A DNA stretch of 62,007 nucleotides from the NCBI GenBank assembly GCA_945862385.1, contig CAMAXV010000017.1:1-62007 (forward strand). Direction: 5' to 3'. This DNA comes from Chitinophaga pinensis (GTDB lineage: Bacteria > Bacteroidota > Bacteroidia > Chitinophagales > Chitinophagaceae). Position 1 is the stretch's first letter, and every line of letters starts with the position of its first letter. Position numbers and translations under genes: made by a program. Under the pieces are notes generated by a model. It saw nothing but the letters and a program-made list of their open reading frames with translations. It was not told the origin of the DNA and did not search any database. Shown here one piece after another: positions 57,094 to 62,007 of the stretch.

Positions 57094-58494
57094 ATGGAAT
57101 ACAGGATCGAGAAAGATACAATGGGAGAAGTAAAAGTGCCTGCAAATGCCTATTACGGAGCTCAAACCCAGAGAAGCATTGAGAATTTCAAGATTGCACA
57201 GGACATCAACAGGATGCCTAAAGAGATTATCCGTGCATTTGCATACCTCAAACATGCGGCCGCTCTCACCAATATGGAAGCCGGAGTGCTTTCAGAAGAT
57301 AAAGCCAAATCCATAGCACTGGTATGCAATGAAATCCTGGAAGGTAAACTTGATGACTATTTTCCACTTGTTGTATGGCAGACAGGAAGTGGAACACAGA
57401 GTAATATGAATGTCAATGAAGTGATTGCCTACAGAGGTCATGTGCTCAATGGAGGCTCACTTGCAGACAAGGAGAAAACCCTGCATCCCAATGATGACGT
57501 AAACAAGTCTCAGTCATCCAACGACACCTTCCCTACTGCCATGCATATTGCAGCATACAAGCTGCTGATTGAAAACACAATTCCGGGTATTGAAAAACTC
57601 AGGGATACCCTTGCAGCGAAGAGTAAATCATTTATGCATGTTGTCAAGATTGGCAGAACACATTTCATGGATGCTACACCATTGACACTGGGTCAGGAGT
57701 TTAGTGGCTATGTATCCCAGCTCAACCACGGTTTAAAAGCTATCCATAACAGCCTAAGCCACTTGTCTGAACTTGCACTCGGAGGCACTGCTGTAGGAAC
57801 AGGCATCAATACACCCGAAAATTATGCGGAAAATGTAGCGAAGCATATTGCTGATCTTACAGGGTTGCCATTTGTTTCTGCAGAAAATAAATTTGAAGCC
57901 CTTGCAGCCCATGACGCCATTGTAGAGGCACATGGCGCACTGAAAACAGTAGCTGTGAGTCTGATGAAAATAGCCAACGATATCCGCATGCTTTCATCCG
58001 GACCCAGAAGTGGTATTGGTGAAATTTTTATTCCCGATAATGAACCTGGCTCATCAATCATGCCGGGAAAAGTAAATCCTACACAGTGTGAAGCACTCAC
58101 CATGATTGCAGCCCAGGTATTGGGTAACGATGTGGCCATCAATATAGGGGGCGCAACCGGACATTTTGAGCTGAATGTTTTCAAGCCCATGATGATTTAC
58201 AATTTCCTCCACAGCGCCAGACTGATTGGAGAGGGTTGCGTGAGTTTCAATGACAAATGCGCAGCAGGAATTGAACCCCTGTATGAAAACATTGAGAAGC
58301 ACCTCAATAACTCACTCATGCTGGTAACAGCCCTGAATACAAAAATCGGATATTATAAATCAGCTGAAATTGCCCAGAAAGCACACAAAGAAGGAACAAC
58401 ATTAAAAGCCATGGCAGTCAAACTCGGTTACCTGACCGAAGAAGAGTTTGATGCCTGGGTAATTCCTGGTGATATGGTGGGTAAACTGAGTTAA
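57094..58494 (+). CDS. fumC: Class II fumarate hydratase
   Basis: TCA-cycle enzyme interconverting fumarate and malate; homotetrameric, iron-independent; 466 residues. Motifs: [15 protein letters not shown] at the N-terminus, [38 protein letters not shown] (in parts), [29 protein letters not shown] and the superfamily signature [15 protein letters not shown]. These fit FumC rather than aspartase (AspA), although the two are close. It has its own promoter. Its stop is one base from the end of the convergent nucleotidyltransferase gene. Confidence 0.95.
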   Translation: MEYRIEKDTMGEVKVPANAYYGAQTQRSIENFKIAQDINRMPKEIIRAFAYLKHAAALTNMEAGVLSEDKAKSIALVCNEILEGKLDDYFPLVVWQTGSGTQSNMNVNEVIAYRGHVLNGGSLADKEKTLHPNDDVNKSQSSNDTFPTAMHIAAYKLLIENTIPGIEKLRDTLAAKSKSFMHVVKIGRTHFMDATPLTLGQEFSGYVSQLNHGLKAIHNSLSHLSELALGGTAVGTGINTPENYAENVAKHIADLTGLPFVSAENKFEALAAHDAIVEAHGALKTVAVSLMKIANDIRMLSSGPRSGIGEIFIPDNEPGSSIMPGKVNPTQCEALTMIAAQVLGNDVAINIGGATGHFELNVFKPMMIYNFLHSARLIGEGCVSFNDKCAAGIEPLYENIEKHLNNSLMLVTALNTKIGYYKSAEIAQKAHKEGTTLKAMAVKLGYLTEEEFDAWVIPGDMVGKLS

Positions 58495-58495
58495 A

Positions 58496-59488
58496 CTAAC
58501 CCAGGTCTATCTCTGTGTTGTCTCCAATATTCAGGGTTCGGGTCTCCCCCTTGATTTCAGTATCAGATCCAATCAAAGAATCGTTGAGTACCACGTCATA
58601 GAGCTTAGAAAAAGAGCCTACGATAGAATCCTTTACGATAGAATATTGAATCAGTGTTTGCTCTCCAATGGTTACATTAGGGCCAATTATGGCATTGCTA
58701 ATCTGACAACCAGGAGCAATTCTTACTGGGGGAACAATGATTGTATTTTCAAAGTTTTCCTGTCCGTTCACTTCACTCCCCCATTTCCTGAGCAGGGTTG
58801 CATTGCTCTCGAGCAGGGTTTCCTTTTTGCCGCAATCGAACCAATTGGTCACTTTTAGCGAACTGAAACGCTCTCCAGATGCAATCATACAATCCAGCGC
58901 CGGAGTCAGTCCCATCTCATCATCTTCACTGCAGCAAACCTTCATAACCTGTTCTAGACACCTGAACATCATGTCAGAATCAGCAATTTTATAGATACCT
59001 ACTAGTGCATTGTTGGTTCTTGGAATCTGTGGTTTTTCAATAACCCGGGTAACGGCACCTGTTTCATCAGTTTCAGCAACACCAAACTCCCTCGGGTCAT
59101 CTACTTTCTTGATACAAAGCACAGATCCCGGCCTGGACATCATTTCTGCAACGTTGTATTCACAGATGGTATCCCCCAGCGTAATAATCACTTCGTCATG
59201 TTGCACGGCATCCTTACAGAGATAAACTGCGTGGCCAAGTCCCTTCCGCTCATTCTGGTGAATGATGGTGATATTGAGGTGAGGATAATTGGTTTTGGCA
59301 TAATCCATTATCTTATCTCCCAGATAACCAACCACCAGGATAAATTCAGTTACCCCAGCCTCCGCCAATTGCTCTATGATATAACTCAGTACTGTTTTCC
59401 CGGCCACAGGAATCAATGCTTTGGGTTGGGTATATGTATGTGGCCTGAGTTTTGTACCCGCACCTGCAACTGGTATAATCGCTTTCAT
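58496..59488 (-). CDS. Sugar-phosphate nucleotidyltransferase (RmlA-like)
   Basis: A 330-residue enzyme that joins a nucleotide to a sugar 1-phosphate. The N-terminal nucleotidyltransferase domain shows KAIIPVAGAGTKLRPHTYTQPKALIPVAGK (in parts), with the Lys/Arg nucleotide-binding loop slightly altered from the usual GGxGTRLxPLT. Later are ITLGDTICEY and the VIEKPQIPRTN product-binding stretch. The last 80 residues (about 250-330) are left-handed beta-helix hexapeptides (CQISNAIIGPNVTIGEQTLI in part). Glucose-1-phosphate thymidylyl- or uridylyltransferase are the likeliest activities. It is the last gene of tsaE-ald-this, 15 nt after ald. Confidence 0.88.
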   Translation of the reverse strand: MKAIIPVAGAGTKLRPHTYTQPKALIPVAGKTVLSYIIEQLAEAGVTEFILVVGYLGDKIMDYAKTNYPHLNITIIHQNERKGLGHAVYLCKDAVQHDEVIITLGDTICEYNVAEMMSRPGSVLCIKKVDDPREFGVAETDETGAVTRVIEKPQIPRTNNALVGIYKIADSDMMFRCLEQVMKVCCSEDDEMGLTPALDCMIASGERFSSLKVTNWFDCGKKETLLESNATLLRKWGSEVNGQENFENTIIVPPVRIAPGCQISNAIIGPNVTIGEQTLIQYSIVKDSIVGSFSKLYDVVLNDSLIGSDTEIKGETRTLNIGDNTEIDLG

Positions 59489-59503
59489 GATTTTAGTTTT
59501 TGC

Positions 59504-60715
59504 TTAACGCTGACTGGCAATGAGCAGGTTAAGGTCGGTGTATTTCAGGTTAAAACGCTGACTGAGATGAAAATTAGTCAGTGACCCCTTGAAAAGGTAA
59601 ATACCGTTGCGGATATTCAGCTGATGCCAAACGAGTTTTTCCAAACCTCCTTCATCTCCGATTGTCATCAGCAAGGGCATTAAAACATTGCTGATTGCCT
59701 GTGAAGCAGTTCTGGCAAAACCAGAAGGAATATTGGGAACGCCGTAATGAATAACTCCATATTTGGTAACAACAGGTTTATCATGTGAAGTTACTTCAGC
59801 TGTTTCAAAACATCCACCCCTGTCAATACTTACATCTACAATCACACTACCCGGCCTCATCTGTGAAACCATCTCTTCAGTAACAACAACAGGTGTTCTG
59901 CCGGTATGTGAAGTGAGTGCTCCTACCGCCACATCACAAGATTTAAGTTGTTTTGCAAGTATTTTAGGCTCCAGCACAGAAGTCCAAAGCCGCACGCCGA
60001 TATTGTTCTGCAGCCGCTTTAATTTGTAGATATTGTTATCGAATACTTTCACACTGGCACCCATTGCGAGGGCAGTTCTGGCAGCATATTCTCCCACAAT
60101 ACCTGCTCCGATGATAATTACTTTGGTAGGCGGAATACCGGATATGCCTCCCAGTAACATCCCTTTGCCATTATTGGCACTGCTGAGGTATTGACCGGCT
60201 ATCAGCATGACCGAACTGCCGGCGATTTCACTCATACTTCTCACAATAGGATTATGCCCAGACTCATCCTTCAGGTTTTCGAAGGATAACGCTGTAATCC
60301 TTTTTTCCATCATCTTTTCCAGAATATGGGTCTTCATGACCGGAAGATGTATCGGGGAAATGATGGTCTGACCAATTGAAAGCATGGGTAATTCTTCGTC
60401 GGAAACTGGTGCAGATTTTACAATCATGTCGTTCCGGAATACTTCCTTTTTATCATGGAGGATGATGGCACCCGCCTCAGCATAATCATTGTCAGAAAAA
60501 TGAGCTCCGGTTCCTGCCCTGGATTCTACCGAAACAGCATGACCATTGTTAACGAGCACACCAACAGCATCTGGTGTTAAGGCAATCCTGTTCTCCTGAA
60601 AGGCATTCTCCCTGGGGATAGCAATGGTGAGCGCTGCTGCAGCGGGTCTGATATCCAGGGTCTCCTCCAAAGGATCATAGCTGAACGCATTACTTACAAA
60701 TGGCTTCCTGGGCAT
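59504..60715 (-). CDS. ald: Alanine dehydrogenase
   Basis: NAD-dependent enzyme converting L-alanine to pyruvate and ammonium, 403 residues. AlaDh/PNT N-terminal domain (IAIPRENAFQENRIALTPDAV; VESRAGTGAHFSDNDYAEAGA in parts; MIVKSAPVSDEEL), then the NAD domain (KVIIIGAGIVGEYAARTALAMGASVKVFDN in parts) and the return to the catalytic domain (VIVDVSIDRGGCFETAE; YGVIHYGVPNIPSGFARTAS in parts). It is somewhat longer at the N-terminus than B. subtilis Ald, as in other Bacteroidota. Position between tsaE and the nucleotidyltransferase gives no metabolic hint; gaps are 25 and 15 nt. Confidence 0.92.
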   Translation of the reverse strand: MPRKPFVSNAFSYDPLEETLDIRPAAAALTIAIPRENAFQENRIALTPDAVGVLVNNGHAVSVESRAGTGAHFSDNDYAEAGAIILHDKKEVFRNDMIVKSAPVSDEELPMLSIGQTIISPIHLPVMKTHILEKMMEKRITALSFENLKDESGHNPIVRSMSEIAGSSVMLIAGQYLSSANNGKGMLLGGISGIPPTKVIIIGAGIVGEYAARTALAMGASVKVFDNNIYKLKRLQNNIGVRLWTSVLEPKILAKQLKSCDVAVGALTSHTGRTPVVVTEEMVSQMRPGSVIVDVSIDRGGCFETAEVTSHDKPVVTKYGVIHYGVPNIPSGFARTASQAISNVLMPLLMTIGDEGGLEKLVWHQLNIRNGIYLFKGSLTNFHLSQRFNLKYTDLNLLIASQR

Positions 60716-60740
60716 TGATAAACAATTCAGTACAAGTTAG

Positions 60741-61181
60741 TCATTTTTCACGGGATATAACCCGCAAACGACGTTCCTCAGGTCCAACAACAGTCAAATT
60801 CACCTCCAGCCGTCTTGCAGGAATCAATTTCCATCCCCTGGATGGCCACTCTACCAGACAAATTACGCCACTGAACAAATGCTCCTCCAAACCTGCATCA
60901 ATTCCTTCCGCAACAGATTTGAGCCTGTATAAATCGAGGTGATAAATGGCATTCCCTTTCGGCAAGTTTGAAGCCTCATATTGGTTAACAAGTGCGTAGG
61001 TAGGACTGCTTACCGTGTCTTTTACACCCCAGCTACTGCACAAAGCTGCAATAAGGGTTGTTTTGCCAGCACCCAGGTCACCCTCAAAAGTACAAATACT
61101 GTAATCCGCTGCCAGTGAAGCCAGTTGACCTGCAACTGAGCCTAAATCATCCCTGAAATAGCTAATATCCATCATAATCAT
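60741..61181 (-). CDS. tsaE: tRNA threonylcarbamoyladenosine biosynthesis ATPase
   Basis: Small ATPase that, with TsaB and TsaD, drives formation of t6A37 in tRNAs; 146 residues. Walker A is FEGDLGAGKTTLIAALC (residues 32-48), followed by the conserved VSSPTYALVNQY switch region and IYHLDLYRL, and the late VCLVEWPSRG-type Walker B region ICLVEWPSRGW. Three in-frame ATG codons occur (61181, 61175, 61172); the promoter element ends only 5 nt before the first. First gene of the three-gene minus-strand operon. Confidence 0.93.
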   Translation of the reverse strand: MIMMDISYFRDDLGSVAGQLASLAADYSICTFEGDLGAGKTTLIAALCSSWGVKDTVSSPTYALVNQYEASNLPKGNAIYHLDLYRLKSVAEGIDAGLEEHLFSGVICLVEWPSRGWKLIPARRLEVNLTVVGPEERRLRVISREK

Positions 61182-61186
61182 GAATG

Positions 61187-61194
61187 CAAAGATA
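61187..61194 (-). promoter_or_regulatory. -7 element (TATCTTTG) of tsaE
   Basis: Exact TAnnTTTG on the minus strand, 5 nt before the first tsaE ATG. The only space for it is the 35-bp gap shared with the divergent ATPase gene. Confidence 0.5.
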
Positions 61195-61204
61195 ATTTAA
61201 TCAG

Positions 61205-61212
61205 TAAATTCG
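61205..61212 (+). promoter_or_regulatory. Possible -7 element (TAAATTCG) of the P-type ATPase gene
   Basis: One mismatch to TAnnTTTG, 4 nt before the ATG at 61217, and back to back with the tsaE element. No TTG -33 box. Weak. Confidence 0.3.
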
Positions 61213-61216
61213 TAGT

Positions 61217-62007
61217 ATGGAGACGATACAGTGGAAAGTAGACGGGATGACCTGTGCAAACTGTGCACTGACCATCAACAAGTACCTCGACAAGCAAGGG
61301 ATGAAAAATGTACGTGTAAACCCACTTGATGCCGAAGTCACTTTTGACATGGTAGAGGCAGCCCCTGTTGGTGAGCTTATCAAAGGTATCGAGGGACTTG
61401 GATACCAGGTAACCGAAGGCAGTCAGGTAACTGCAGTACCTAAAAAAGGATTTCTGCACAGCCAGACACAAAAATTACTTTTTTGCCTGCCATTCACGCT
61501 GGTGCTCATGCTGCATATGTTTGATTCCTGGATACACATTCACTGGCTCATGAACCCCTGGATACAACTAACACTCTGTATTCCGGTTTACCTGGTTGGC
61601 ATGTCGTTTTTCGGAAAAAGTGCTGTCATCAGCCTGAAAAACAAAATGCCTAACATGAATGTACTCGTGGCATTGGGTGCTTCTGCAGCATTCTTCTACA
61701 GCCTTACGGGCACACTGATGGGACGTGGAGAGGAGTTCCTTTTTTATGAAACTGCTGCTACCATCATCACACTTGTATTTTTTGGTAATTACCTGGAAGA
61801 CCGTTCCATGCAGTCGACCCAGCGTGCCCTGAAAGCCCTCATGAAGTCCCAAAAAGTGATGGCCAATATGATTGCTTTTGATGAAAATCATCAGGAGGTA
61901 ATTTTCCCCATCGAAAATACACAACTGAAGGTAGGCGACCTCATCCTTATCCGAAGCGGTGAACAGGTTCCAATTGATGCAAAAATCTTGTGGGGCGACG
62001 CACATGT
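61217..62007 (+). CDS. Heavy-metal (copper-type) P1B ATPase, N-terminal part
   Basis: The frame opens at ATG 61217 and runs off the window; 263 codons are visible. Residues 1-70 are a heavy-metal-associated domain with the metal site GMTCANC near residue 11. A cytoplasmic linker is followed by membrane helices (LLFCLPFTLVLMLHMF; WIQLTLCIPVYLVGMSFF), the MPNMNVLVALGASAAFFYS segment, the FYETAATIITLVFFGNYLE helix typical of copper ATPases, and the start of the actuator domain (KVGDLILIRSGEQVPIDAKI). The CPC membrane motif and phosphorylation Asp lie beyond the window. Cu(I) export is the likely role, inferred from the family pattern. Confidence 0.92.
   Translation, partial: METIQWKVDGMTCANCALTINKYLDKQGMKNVRVNPLDAEVTFDMVEAAPVGELIKGIEGLGYQVTEGSQVTAVPKKGFLHSQTQKLLFCLPFTLVLMLHMFDSWIHIHWLMNPWIQLTLCIPVYLVGMSFFGKSAVISLKNKMPNMNVLVALGASAAFFYSLTGTLMGRGEEFLFYETAATIITLVFFGNYLEDRSMQSTQRALKALMKSQKVMANMIAFDENHQEVIFPIENTQLKVGDLILIRSGEQVPIDAKILWGDAH

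Overview
The window reads as a chromosomal segment of a Bacteroidota bacterium, most likely in or near the Chitinophagales. The evidence is: an unbroken Bacteroidota-type dcw cluster; an atpD-atpC pair separated from the other ATP synthase genes; TAnnTTTG-type -7 promoter elements instead of sigma70 -10 boxes; few recognisable Shine-Dalgarno sequences; a PID-CTERM-like sorting tail and a type IX secretion tail remnant; and DPP-IV, VPS10/sortilin-type and DUF5916 exported proteins. The content is overwhelmingly core metabolism and cell division. I saw no rRNA, tRNA, CRISPR array, transposase, phage gene or defence island.

Layout. 1-5.5 kb: tail of an M20 peptidase, a multi-hairpin repeat element, an exported DPP-IV peptidase, an S4 protein with trmD, and an acyltransferase. 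5.5-15.4 kb: exported and envelope proteins (DUF5916, TAT-exported GH109-like oxidoreductase, VPS10/BNR protein), an ABC-2 exporter operon, a PID-CTERM mini-protein and a collapsed LamG/T9SS gene. 15.6-23.2 kb: FadN-like beta-oxidation protein, metG, a YiaK-type dehydrogenase, LD-carboxypeptidase and a YfcH-type epimerase. 23.3-39.1 kb: thirteen-gene dcw cluster on the minus strand, mraZ-rsmH-ftsL-ftsI-murE-mraY-murD-ftsW-murG-murC-ftsQ-ftsA-ftsZ, with many stop/start overlaps and a terminator after ftsZ. 39.3-45 kb: queA, a sensor kinase, YqgE, an MFS gene broken by an in-frame TGA, and a GH16 lipoprotein. 45-50.7 kb: atpDC and a glpK-glpD-glpF glycerol operon. 50.8-58.5 kb: dnaX, a dihydrolipoamide acyltransferase, a CoA-binding protein, gltX, a solo B12-binding protein and fumC. 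58.5-62 kb: a sugar nucleotidyltransferase, alanine dehydrogenase, tsaE, and the start of a copper-type P-ATPase.

The genes form coherent modules. The dcw cluster makes lipid II with meso-DAP (MurE carries DNPR) and assembles the FtsZ ring. glpF-glpK-glpD imports glycerol and converts it to dihydroxyacetone phosphate. The acyltransferase E2, fumarase, alanine dehydrogenase and ATP synthase beta/epsilon belong to central carbon and energy metabolism. metG, gltX, trmD, queA and tsaE are translation and tRNA-modification genes.

No clearly new multi-gene system is visible. The most interesting signal is a run of nine A residues inside dnaX, placed so that slippage in either direction gives an immediate stop. 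This is the arrangement expected for production of a short gamma-like clamp-loader subunit. Other points worth a look are the nested hairpin element at 541-754, the 11-bp phased TGTG boxes between mraZ and queA, the LamG/T9SS gene remnant beside a PID-CTERM protein, near-leaderless promoters, non-ATG starts of ftsI, murD and glpD, and the nonsense-split MFS gene.
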